NCBI RefSeq assembly: GCF_902859745.1
Contig: NZ_CADIJW010000057.1
Location: 1-33,091 of the forward strand
Length of the DNA stretch: 33,091 nt
Origin: Achromobacter dolens
Lineage (GTDB): Bacteria > Pseudomonadota > Gammaproteobacteria > Burkholderiales > Burkholderiaceae_B
Reading direction: 5' to 3'
Position 1 is the stretch's first letter. Every line of letters begins with the position of its first letter. This document shows, piece by piece, positions 24,283 to 31,973 of the stretch. The translations under genes and the position numbers were made by a program. The notes under the pieces were generated by a model. That model did not search any database, was not told the DNA's origin, and saw only the letters and a list, made by a program, of their open reading frames with translations.

Positions 24283-25284
24283 ATGCACGACTCCACCTAT
24301 CGCATGATCGCCGCGTTGCGGATGCGCCAGTTCGAATTGCTGACGGTGCTGGCCGACACCGGCAGCATGCGCGCCGCGGGTGAGAAGCTCTGCGTCAGCA
24401 CCGCCGCCGTCAGCAAGGGCCTGGGGGAAATCGAGACGCTGCTGGGCATCACGGTGTTCGAGCGGCATGGCCGCGGCGTGAGCCTGACGCGGGACGGCGA
24501 CATCCTGGTGCACCGCGCCCGCCTGTTGCTGTCCGAGGTCGCCAATCTCGCCGATGATCTGCGCGACCGCAAGCTGGGGCACGATGCGGTCCTGCGCATT
24601 GGCGCGCCGCCCTTCATCGCCTGGTCGTTGCTGCCCGACGTGCTGCGCGGCATGGCGGACGATGGCGGCTTGCCGCCGGTGCAGATCGTCGAGGGGAGGC
24701 TGGACGACACGCAGCGCAAGCTCGAAAGCGGCGAGATCGACGTCCTGCTGACCATGAACACCTCGTCCGAACTGGGCAGCCTCTGTCAGGAGGGGCTGGT
24801 GATCCGCCCGGTGGGCCGGGAACAGTGGATTGTGGTGTGCGCCGGCGATCATCCGCTGGCCCTGGCGCCGCGCGAGGCGCCGTGGACCTGGCGCGAGTTG
24901 AAGCAGCAGGCCTGGATACTGCCGGCCCGGCCGACGCAGGCCCGGCTGATGATCGAGCAGTTGCTGCTGGACAACAACCTGCCGCCCATCGCGCCCGCCA
25001 TCGAGTCCATGAACGCCATCACCAACCTCAAACTGGTCGAGCGCCGGCTGGGGCTCAGCCTGCTGGCCCGGCGCACGGTGCAGGAACGCCTGGCGCGCGG
25101 CAGCCTGGCGGCGTTGCCGGTCCAGGCGCTGCCCGAGCCGATCCCTATCGTGATGGTGTACCGGACGCCGTGGCACCAGGACGACATCATCGAGCGCTTT
25201 CACGATGCCGCGCACGCGCTCCTGCAGGCCGCCAGCAACGCCTCTGCCGACATGCCGTCGGGCAGTACCGAGTCCAGCAGGTAG
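24283..25284 (+). CDS. LysR-family regulator beside the opine-dehydrogenase cluster
   Basis: The 333-residue protein has an N-terminal helix-turn-helix (MRQFELLTVLADTGSMRAAGEKLCVSTAAVSKGLGEIETLLG, about 14-55) and an effector domain with RIGAPPFIAWSLLPDVL at about 107-123, as in the GbpR/galactose-binding-regulator-like group. It is convergent with the opine-type dehydrogenase gene and their 3' ends overlap by 85 bp. The extra C-terminal tail (about 20 residues, Ser-rich) lies wholly in the overlap. It probably regulates the leftward cluster. Confidence 0.88.
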   Translation: MHDSTYRMIAALRMRQFELLTVLADTGSMRAAGEKLCVSTAAVSKGLGEIETLLGITVFERHGRGVSLTRDGDILVHRARLLLSEVANLADDLRDRKLGHDAVLRIGAPPFIAWSLLPDVLRGMADDGGLPPVQIVEGRLDDTQRKLESGEIDVLLTMNTSSELGSLCQEGLVIRPVGREQWIVVCAGDHPLALAPREAPWTWRELKQQAWILPARPTQARLMIEQLLLDNNLPPIAPAIESMNAITNLKLVERRLGLSLLARRTVQERLARGSLAALPVQALPEPIPIVMVYRTPWHQDDIIERFHDAAHALLQAASNASADMPSGSTESSR

Positions 25285-26300
25285 TTGCGGTCCCGGAACG
25301 GCTCCGCGTAGACCGCTTCCAGCAACGTGATGCAGGCGGACAGCAGCGGGCAGTCGACCCCCAGCAGCCGCGCCAGCCGTTCCTGGAACACCAGGCCGAA
25401 CGGCACGTCCTCCAGCACGTAGCGATGCGCCAGCCGCGCCGGGCCGAGCGGGCCGGCGCCGCGCGCATCGATCGCGCGCGCGATGTCCTCGAGCGGGCCC
25501 AGCGGCACGTGGTACGAGCGCGAATAGTGCTGCGCCAGGGTCGGCAGCGTGAACCCCAGGGCTCGGGCCAGCGCCAGCCGCTCCCGGTCCAGCGCCTCTG
25601 CCATGTTGGCGACCACCCCCGTGAAGTGGCCGAACAGCGGCCAGGCCTCGCCCCGGTCCATCCGGGTCAGGTTGGGGATCACCTCCGCGGCATGCGCGAT
25701 CGGATTGATGTTGGCCAGGATGCTGGCCAACAGATTGTCGGCCAGCGCGAACCGGTCGCCGAACAGGGCCTGGCAATCGGCCAGTGCGTCGCGGCCGCCC
25801 GCGCGCGGCGCCAGCCAGGCCATGCCGATCTGGCCGCGCGGCGCGTTCAGGTGCAGGCGGCCGTCGGGCAGGAAGTGGGCGGTCGTGAGAGTCGTGCTCC
25901 ACCCGACCGCGGTGACGTCGGCGCCATGCGCCGCCGCCGTCTGCCGCAGCCACAGCGGCACCAGTGACAGCGCGCCGCTGACGATCAGGGTCTGGCCGTC
26001 GCGCCAGTGGGGCGCCGCGTCTTCCAGGACCTGTTGATACTGGGATGCGGGCAGGCAGATGAAGACATGGCTGTAGTCCGACAGGTCGGACAGCCGCGCC
26101 AGCCGTTCGACCGCCACGGCGCCTTCCAGCGCGCCGACGCAGTCGAAGCGCGCCCGGCCGGGCTCGGCATGCGGGCGCAGGTGCCGCCCGGTGGGCGACC
26201 ACATCGCCACCGGCAGGTCGCTGGCCCGCAGATAGGCCGCGGTGGCGCAGCCGATGCCGCCGGCCCCGACGATCGCGATACGGAAATCGTTGCGCCGCAT
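25200..26300 (-). CDS. NAD(P)-dependent opine/octopine dehydrogenase-family oxidoreductase
   Basis: The 366-residue protein has a Rossmann motif (IAIVGAGGIGCATAAYL, about 8-24) and an all-helical C-terminal domain of the octopine/nopaline dehydrogenase family, including the ANINPIAHAAEVIPNLTRMDRGE segment (about 204-226) that carries the family's catalytic His. Relatives join or split an amino acid and a 2-oxo acid through a secondary amine, using NAD(P)H. It lies one base after the stop of the Bug receptor gene, so the two are co-transcribed. Direction (synthesis or breakdown) and substrate cannot be told. Confidence 0.8.
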   Translation of the reverse strand: MRRNDFRIAIVGAGGIGCATAAYLRASDLPVAMWSPTGRHLRPHAEPGRARFDCVGALEGAVAVERLARLSDLSDYSHVFICLPASQYQQVLEDAAPHWRDGQTLIVSGALSLVPLWLRQTAAAHGADVTAVGWSTTLTTAHFLPDGRLHLNAPRGQIGMAWLAPRAGGRDALADCQALFGDRFALADNLLASILANINPIAHAAEVIPNLTRMDRGEAWPLFGHFTGVVANMAEALDRERLALARALGFTLPTLAQHYSRSYHVPLGPLEDIARAIDARGAGPLGPARLAHRYVLEDVPFGLVFQERLARLLGVDCPLLSACITLLEAVYAEPFRDRNYLLDSVLPDGMSAEALLAACRSACAAS

Positions 26301-26301
26301 G

Positions 26302-27300
26302 TCATTTCACCGAAATGTGGCGGTCGCTGATGATCTTGCCCCAGCGCTGGTTTTCACGCGTGGTGTAGTCGCGCAGTTCGGCCGGGCTGGTGCCCATCAC
26401 GATCACGCCCTGGTGGATCAGCTTCTGCCGCAGGTCGGCGTCGCCGAGCGCCTTGATCAGGGCGCCATGGAGCCGGTCGATCACCGGGGCGGGGGTGCGC
26501 GCCGGCACGAACACGGCGAAGGCGGTGGCGATTTCGAAGTCCTTGACGCCGGATTCGGCCACGGTCGGCACCTCGGGCAGCAGCGGCGAGCGCTGATCGC
26601 TGGAGACGGCCAGGGGCAGCAGCCGCCCCGAATTCAGGAACGGCAGCGAGACGCCCAGGTCAAGGAAGGCCATGTCGACTTCGCCGCTCATCACCGCCGT
26701 GCCGGCGGGACCGCCGCCCTGGTAGGGGATATGGGTCATCTCGATGCCGGTCAGGGCCATCAGTTGTTCGGCCGCCAGGTGGCTGGTGGATCCCTGGCCG
26801 CCTGAGGCAAAGGTCAGCCGCCCGGGTCTTTCGCGCGCCAGGGCCAGCAGTTGCGTCAAGGTCTTGACCTTCAGCGCGGGATTGACGGCCAGCACCAGGG
26901 GACTGGCGGCCAGCAGCGACACCGGGGCCAGGTCGCGCTCATGCTGGTACGGCAACTGCTTGTACAGGTGCGGGCCGATCACGAAGGTGCTGTTGGTGGC
27001 CAGCAGGGCGGTGTAGCCATCGGGCGCGGCGCGCACCGCCTGGGCATGCCCGATCGAGCCATTGGCGCCCGATTTGTTCTCGATCACGATGGGCTGGCCC
27101 AAGTCCTTGGCCAGGACGGTGCCTAACTGTCGCGCCAGCAGATCCACCGCGCCCCCGGGCGGCCACGCCACGATCAGGTTGACGGGCCGCTGCGGGTAGG
27201 CGGCCGGGGCGGTGGCGGACTGGGCGCTGGCGCCGCCGCCCCACAACAGGCAGAGCGGAAGCAGAATGGTTGCCAGACGGATGCTGCGCGGGGGGATCAT
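26302..27300 (-). CDS. Bug-type periplasmic solute receptor (TctC family)
   Basis: The 332-residue protein has a signal peptide (ending GGGASAQS) and the Bug signatures YPQRPVNLIVAWPPGGAVDLLAR, PIVIENKSGANGSIGHAQAV and LTFASGGQGSTSHLAAEQL. Bug proteins bind carboxylates, amino acids or aromatic acids; some deliver to TctAB, many are orphans. No TctAB lies adjacent; the only tctBA in the window is 10 kb away. The start at 27300 has GGAG six bases upstream, while 27306 directly abuts it. It is coupled to the opine-type dehydrogenase, hinting at uptake of that enzyme's substrate. Confidence 0.92.
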   Translation of the reverse strand: MIPPRSIRLATILLPLCLLWGGGASAQSATAPAAYPQRPVNLIVAWPPGGAVDLLARQLGTVLAKDLGQPIVIENKSGANGSIGHAQAVRAAPDGYTALLATNSTFVIGPHLYKQLPYQHERDLAPVSLLAASPLVLAVNPALKVKTLTQLLALARERPGRLTFASGGQGSTSHLAAEQLMALTGIEMTHIPYQGGGPAGTAVMSGEVDMAFLDLGVSLPFLNSGRLLPLAVSSDQRSPLLPEVPTVAESGVKDFEIATAFAVFVPARTPAPVIDRLHGALIKALGDADLRQKLIHQGVIVMGTSPAELRDYTTRENQRWGKIISDRHISVK

Positions 27301-27364
27301 GGCCATCTCCAGGGATTGATGGCCACAGTGTAGGAAGGCGGCGCGGGGGCGGCCATCGACAAAT

Positions 27365-27393
27365 GCTCAACGCGCCTTAACGGGACGTTGAGC
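27365..27393. promoter_or_regulatory. Operator-like inverted repeat upstream of the Bug gene
   Basis: GCTCAACG (27365-27372) and CGTTGAGC (27386-27393) form a perfect 8+8 bp inverted repeat with a 13-bp spacer, 65 bp upstream of the Bug receptor ATG and 63 bp beyond the hydroxyacid dehydrogenase stop. It lacks a T tract, so it looks like a regulator site for a second promoter within the cluster rather than a terminator. Confidence 0.45.
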
Positions 27394-27455
27394 GCGCGGC
27401 TGAACGCGCCCCGAGCGGGCGGCGGCGAGACTGCCCGCCGGGGAGCGCGGCGCCG

Positions 27456-28388
27456 CTACACCGGGGTGACAGGCCCCCGCCCGAAGAACACGCCCTCCAG
27501 GTTAAGCATGAAGATCCCGAACTGGGCTTCGATCGCCTCCGGCGACCAGCCGCCCACGTGCGGAGTCAGCAGCAGGCGGTCCTGGGCGATCAGCGCCGGG
27601 GGCGGGGCGGGTTCGCTTTCGTAGACATCCAGCGCCGCCCCGGCGATGCCGCCGCAGGCCAGCGCGGCGGCCAGGGCCTGCGTATCGACGATGCTGCCCC
27701 GGCCGACATTGACCAGGTAGCCGCCCGGGCCGAGTTCCCGCAGCACGGCCGCATTCACCATGTGCCGGGTCGCCGCGCCGCCGGGCATGGCGCAGACCAG
27801 CACGTCGCACCAGCGCGCCAGCGCCTGCGCGTCGTCGAAGTACTGATAGTCGAATTCCCGCCGCGCGCGGCGGTTGTGGTAGCCGACCTGCATCCTGAAA
27901 GCCTGGGCGCGGCTGGCGATGCGTTCGCCCACCGCCCCCAGGCCCAGGATGCCGAGGCGCTTGCCGGACACGTGGGTGGGCAGGGCGATGGCGGTGCGCC
28001 AGACGCCCGCGCGGCAAAGCCGGTCCAGGGTACGGAAGTCGCGCATCGCCGCGATCACCATGCCCATGGCATGGTCGGCGACGCATTCGTCGTTGGCGCC
28101 GCGCCCGTTGGTCACCCAGATGCCGCGGGCCTTGGCCGCCGTCACGTCGATGTTCTCGTAGCCGGCGCCCATGCTGGCGACGAGCCTGAGGCGGGGCAGC
28201 CTTTCCATTTCATCGGCGCGCAGCCCCAGCAGGCCGATGGTCAGCACCGCCTCGAATTCGGCGCCGCGGGTCTGCACGATGCGGGCCCGCTCTTCGGGCG
28301 TCAGCGCGAACGTGGGTCGATAGCGCTGCCGCAGGGCCGCCTCTTGCGCGGGGCCCAGCTCGCAGAGCACCAGAACGGAAATGCTCAT
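27456..28388 (-). CDS. D-isomer-specific 2-hydroxyacid dehydrogenase (GhrB/hydroxypyruvate reductase-like)
   Basis: The 310-residue enzyme has the nucleotide motif GLGAVG (149-154) and the catalytic triad R230 (NVGRGSIVD), E259 (DVYESEP) and H277 (TPHVGG). The segment after the second strand (YHNRRARR, about 170-177) lacks an acidic residue and is basic, which favours NADP(H). Such enzymes reduce glyoxylate, hydroxypyruvate or other 2-oxo acids. It is first in the leftward cluster and divergent from the LysR gene at 28518. Confidence 0.9.
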   Translation of the reverse strand: MSISVLVLCELGPAQEAALRQRYRPTFALTPEERARIVQTRGAEFEAVLTIGLLGLRADEMERLPRLRLVASMGAGYENIDVTAAKARGIWVTNGRGANDECVADHAMGMVIAAMRDFRTLDRLCRAGVWRTAIALPTHVSGKRLGILGLGAVGERIASRAQAFRMQVGYHNRRARREFDYQYFDDAQALARWCDVLVCAMPGGAATRHMVNAAVLRELGPGGYLVNVGRGSIVDTQALAAALACGGIAGAALDVYESEPAPPPALIAQDRLLLTPHVGGWSPEAIEAQFGIFMLNLEGVFFGRGPVTPV

Positions 28389-28517
28389 AGATGTGTTGCT
28401 CTCACTGAAACTGCCACGCTTTGCTCCTTGCTGTGCGTGTCGGGGTGCGAATGTAGTGGGCCGCTCAATGAAGAACAATCGCTAAAATCAGGTGAGATTA
28501 TTCAAAAAAACTAATCA

Positions 28518-29420
28518 ATGGCTTCCGATATCAATTTCAATCTGCTCCGCACCTTTCTCCTGATCGCGGAGACCCAGAGCTTTCGCGGCGCGTCCGAGCA
28601 GGTGCATCGTTCGCAGTCGGCGATCAGCGCGCAGATCAAATTGCTCGAGGCGCAGGTCGGCGCCGAGCTGTTCCATCGCACCACGCGCAGTGTCCAGTTG
28701 ACGGCGGCCGGCAAGCAGTTGCTCGACGCCGCGCGGCGCGGCGTGCGCGAGGTCGAGGCGGGGGTGCGGGAGGTTCGTGAGACACAGGCCTTGCAGGCCG
28801 GCCACGTGGCGGTCGCGGCGACGCCGATTGCCGCGGCCGCGCTGCTGCCGCCCGTGCTGGCCCGGTTCGAGACCCTGTACCCCGGCGTGCGGATGTCGGT
28901 GCGGGAGCGGCAGTCGGGGGACGTGCAGGCCCAGGTGCTGCAGGGCGAGGCGGATTTCGGTGTGGTCCCCGGTCCGATGGGCGCCGACTGCGATTTCGAA
29001 CCGCTGGTGACCGAAGAGATCTGCGCGCTGATGGCGCCCCGTCTCTACCCGGATGCGGCGGACCCCATGGCGCTGAAGGACGTCGCCCGCTTGCCCTTGC
29101 TGCTGCTCAGCAACGCCACGTCGCTGCGCGTCCTGCTGGACCAGGCGGCGGCGCGGGCGCGCATCCGCCTGACGCCGAAGTACGAGTGCATACAGGCCCA
29201 CACCCTGATCGCGATGGCCGCGGCCGGGCTGGGCGTGGCCATTCTTCCGCGCCTGGCCTTGCCCGTCAGGCCGCCCAGGGAGCTGCGGATCTGCCGGCTG
29301 TCGCCGCCCCTGACGCGCCAGATGGGACTCCTGACCCTGCGTGGGCGCAGGCTGGCGCCCGCCGCCGACAGGCTGGCCGCCCTGGTCCGGGAGAGCGCGG
29401 GCAGGGTAGTTGCCCGTTAG
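28518..29420 (+). CDS. LysR-family regulator divergent from the hydroxyacid dehydrogenase
   Basis: The 300-residue protein has a LysR helix-turn-helix (FNLLRTFLLIAETQSFRGASEQVHRSQSAISAQIKLLE, about 7-44) and an effector domain (VAVAATPIAAAALLPPVLARFETLYPGVRM, about 97-126). The 129-bp gap to the 2-hydroxyacid dehydrogenase gene contains AATC and GATT half-sites around 28480-28497 and an AT-rich patch. It is the second regulator of the cluster. Ligand unknown. Confidence 0.9.
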   Translation: MASDINFNLLRTFLLIAETQSFRGASEQVHRSQSAISAQIKLLEAQVGAELFHRTTRSVQLTAAGKQLLDAARRGVREVEAGVREVRETQALQAGHVAVAATPIAAAALLPPVLARFETLYPGVRMSVRERQSGDVQAQVLQGEADFGVVPGPMGADCDFEPLVTEEICALMAPRLYPDAADPMALKDVARLPLLLLSNATSLRVLLDQAAARARIRLTPKYECIQAHTLIAMAAAGLGVAILPRLALPVRPPRELRICRLSPPLTRQMGLLTLRGRRLAPAADRLAALVRESAGRVVAR

Positions 29421-29483
29421 GGCGCGCCTGGGCCAGATTTCACCTCTCGCGCGGGGGCCACACCTCCCATGGCGCTGAAAATA

Positions 29484-29530
29484 TAATTTCATACATATGC
29501 TGTATGATATCTAACGCGTATATGAAATTA
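29484..29530. repeat. Nested inverted repeats in the kfrA-like control region
   Basis: TAATTTCATA (29484-29493) and TATGAAATTA (29521-29530) form a 10+10 bp inverted repeat. Inside lies a second one, TCATACA (29489-29495) and TGTATGA (29501-29507) with a five-base spacer. TATAAT at 29482-29487 overlaps the left arm and may be a -10, though no good -35 is visible. The region is AT-rich against a GC-rich background. Confidence 0.5.
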
Positions 29531-29560
29531 CTCACGATAAGATTCCATTATCGTGAGTAA
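29528..29560. promoter_or_regulatory. 13-bp perfect inverted repeat, probable KfrA-like operator
   Basis: TTACTCACGATAA (29528-29540) and TTATCGTGAGTAA (29548-29560) are exact inverse copies around GATTCCA. It ends 29 bp before the kfrA-like ATG. Plasmid KfrA is known to bind an operator at its own promoter, so autoregulation is the simplest reading. Confidence 0.75.
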
Positions 29561-29589
29561 AAACCGCCTTGATCCGGGAAAAACGAGCC

Positions 29590-30645
29590 ATGGCCACGGG
29601 AATTACGGAAGGGGATGTCTGGCGTGCCTCCGACGCCTTGCTGCTGGAAGGGGCGCGGCCGACCATCGAACGGGTGCGCCAGAAGATCGGGCGAGGCTCC
29701 CCCAATACGGTCAGTCCGCACCTGGAATCCTGGTTCCGTTCGCTGGGGGCCCGCATCCAGGATCCTGGCGCCTTCTCCGCGCCGGCCGCCGTGCCCGAAC
29801 CAGTGGCCCAGGCGGCCGCGCATTTCTGGGAATCGGCGCTGGCCGCCGCCCGCGCCGAACAGGCCGAGGCCAACCGCCAGCGCTGGGCCGAGCTGCACGA
29901 AGAGGGCGAGCGGCTCGATGCGCTCACCGAACAGTTGCGCCAGCGCGAGGCAAACCTGGAGAACCGCGAGCGCGACCTGCAGGAGGGCTTGAAGGTGGCG
30001 ACCGGGCAACTGGCCGCCACCGAGGAACGCCTGCGGGCGGCCGAGGCGCAGTTGCGCCAGCGCGACGAGGCCCTGGCGATCGAGCAGCGGCAACTGGCGG
30101 ACGCGCGCAATGCCTTGCTGGCGCACGTGGCCGATGCCGAGCGCGCCCGGGGCGAGCAGGCCGAGGCCCTGGCCGCCGCGCAGGAGCGCCATGCCGCTCA
30201 CGAGCGCCGCTGGCTCAATGAACTGGACGCCGAGCGCGGCAACGTCAAACGCCTGCAAGCGCGGCTGGATGAACTCCAGGCCGCCCAGCAGCAACAGGCC
30301 GAACAGGCGCGCCAGGCGCTGGCTCAGGCGGCCGAGCGCCTGCGCGGCGCGGAATCGGATGCCGCCGACCGGCTGCGGGCGGCCCAGGCCGAGGCGCTGG
30401 CCGCGCGCGGCGAGGCCCAGGCGCAGTTGAGCCGGCAACTGGCCGACGTGGCCGTCGCCCAGGAGGCGCTGCAGGCCTCGCGTCGCCGCGAACAGGACCT
30501 GACCCAGCGGCTGGCGGCCAGCGACGCCCAGTTGGCGGACCTGCTGGGCCAGTTGCGGACGCGCGATGGGCAGTTGCTGGAGCTGACGCGCCACCTGATC
30601 GCCGCCCGGGTGGCGGTGCGGCCCACGCCCGGCGGCGCCAAATAA
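29590..30645 (+). CDS. KfrA-like DNA-binding protein with long coiled coil
   Basis: The 351-residue protein has an N-terminal KfrA_N-type DNA-binding domain (ITEGDVWRASDALLLEGARPTIERVRQKIGRGSPNTVSPHLESW, about 4-50) and a very long Ala/Glu/Gln/Arg-rich coiled coil (about 85-335). KfrA proteins were described on IncP plasmids, where they autoregulate and may help partition or nucleoid-like organisation. Here no plasmid replication or partition genes are nearby, so this is a chromosomal member. ATG at 29590 is chosen over an in-frame TTG at 29569 because it begins right before the conserved domain. Confidence 0.85.
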   Translation: MATGITEGDVWRASDALLLEGARPTIERVRQKIGRGSPNTVSPHLESWFRSLGARIQDPGAFSAPAAVPEPVAQAAAHFWESALAAARAEQAEANRQRWAELHEEGERLDALTEQLRQREANLENRERDLQEGLKVATGQLAATEERLRAAEAQLRQRDEALAIEQRQLADARNALLAHVADAERARGEQAEALAAAQERHAAHERRWLNELDAERGNVKRLQARLDELQAAQQQQAEQARQALAQAAERLRGAESDAADRLRAAQAEALAARGEAQAQLSRQLADVAVAQEALQASRRREQDLTQRLAASDAQLADLLGQLRTRDGQLLELTRHLIAARVAVRPTPGGAK

Positions 30646-30717
30646 GGTTGTCGGCGGGGTTTTCGGATAAATTCGTACACGGCCCGATCCTTGCGCGGCC
30701 GCTGCCTGGAGCACCGT

Positions 30718-31824
30718 TTGAACCCGAACTCACGCCCGCCCGCGGACCTTGCCCGCAATCTGCTCGTCATCGTCATCCTGTCGGCCCTGATGATCGGCAG
30801 CCTCTACGTGCTGAAACCCTTCCTGTTCGGGCTGATCTGGGCCACCACCATCGTGGTGGCCACCTGGCCGGTGATGCTGGCGGTGCAAAAGCGCTGCGGC
30901 GGCCGACGCTGGATGGCGACGGTGGCCATGCTGATCGTGCTGCTGGTGGTGATCGTGCTGCCGCTGTACCAGGCCATCTCGACCCTGGCGCTGCATGGCG
31001 GCGCCATCATGACCGCGATCAAGAGTCTGCCCGATTACGCCCTGATGGCGCCGCCGGGCTGGGTGCAGGGCATCCCGCTGGGCGGGCCGCGCATCGCGCA
31101 GGAATGGCAGGCGCTGGCCGACGCCGGCGCGGGCGGGCTGCTGGCGCGCCTGGAGCCCTATGTGACCATGGCGGCCAAGTGGCTGCTGAGCAATGCGGCC
31201 ATCGTTGGCGTGTTTGTCATGCACATGCTGATCACTATCGTCATCGCCGGCATTCTCTATAGCCAGGGCGACGTCGCCGCCAATTTCGTACAGCGCTTCG
31301 CTAACCGCCTGGCCGGCCATCGCGGCGTGGCGGCGATCCGCCTGGCGGGGCTGTCGATACGCGCCGTGGCGCTGGGTATCGTGGTGACGGCGGTGGTGCA
31401 GTCGGCGCTGGGCGGGCTGGGCCTGTGGATCGCCGGGGTGCCGGCGGCGGGGATCATCACCGCGCTGATGTTGATGCTGTGCCTGGCCCAACTGGGGCCG
31501 TTCCTGCCGTTGCTGGGCGGGGTGATCTGGCTGTTCCAGAACGATATGAAAGTGGCCGCGATCCTGCTGCTGGTGTGGGCAGCGCTGGTGACCATGCTCG
31601 ACAATCTGCTGCGGCCGATGCTGATCAAGCGCGGCGTGAACCTGTCGATGCTGCTGATCCTGGCCGGTGTGCTGGGCGGCATGTTCGCCTTTGGCATCGT
31701 CGGTCTGTTCATCGGCCCGGTGATCCTGGCGGTGACCTCGACGTTGCTCAAGGCCTGGGTCGACGAGGTGCCGCCGCCCGAAGCGACCGCGCCTGAGCCG
31801 CGGCCGCCTCGGGAAAGGGCGTAA
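30718..31824 (+). CDS. AI-2E/YdiK-family membrane permease
   Basis: The 368-residue protein has about eight helices in the AI-2E transporter family pattern, with LKPFLFGLIWATTIVVATWPV at about 28-48 and LAQLGPFLPLLGGVIWLF and DNLLRPMLIKRG in the C-terminal half. It matches E. coli YdiK in length (about 370). Members have been tied to autoinducer-2 export or to Na+/H+ exchange; YdiK itself is uncharacterised. The start is TTG at 30718 with GGAG six bases upstream; no ATG fits before the first helix. Confidence 0.88.
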   Translation: MNPNSRPPADLARNLLVIVILSALMIGSLYVLKPFLFGLIWATTIVVATWPVMLAVQKRCGGRRWMATVAMLIVLLVVIVLPLYQAISTLALHGGAIMTAIKSLPDYALMAPPGWVQGIPLGGPRIAQEWQALADAGAGGLLARLEPYVTMAAKWLLSNAAIVGVFVMHMLITIVIAGILYSQGDVAANFVQRFANRLAGHRGVAAIRLAGLSIRAVALGIVVTAVVQSALGGLGLWIAGVPAAGIITALMLMLCLAQLGPFLPLLGGVIWLFQNDMKVAAILLLVWAALVTMLDNLLRPMLIKRGVNLSMLLILAGVLGGMFAFGIVGLFIGPVILAVTSTLLKAWVDEVPPPEATAPEPRPPRERA

Positions 31825-31973
31825 CATCTCGGGCCAGACGCTGTCACCGCGTTGGCGCGATGCCTCGCGACGCCGGCCTTTTCCGTTTTTGATGCAGTAT
31901 CCGAGATGACGACGTACCCGCCGCTTGCTTTCCCTTCCCGTTCCCAGGCCACCCTCCGACAGGCGGGCCGGCC

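Noticed and set aside
23099-24283. Integron or genomic-island end
   Set aside because: The recombinase lacks the extra IntI motif as far as I can see, and no attC-like repeats, cassettes or tRNA target are present.
31825-31908. CATCTCGG and CCGAGATG inverted pair around the gap after the YdiK-like gene
   Set aside because: Arms are 8 bp but 68 bp apart with no further symmetry; likely chance in GC-rich sequence.
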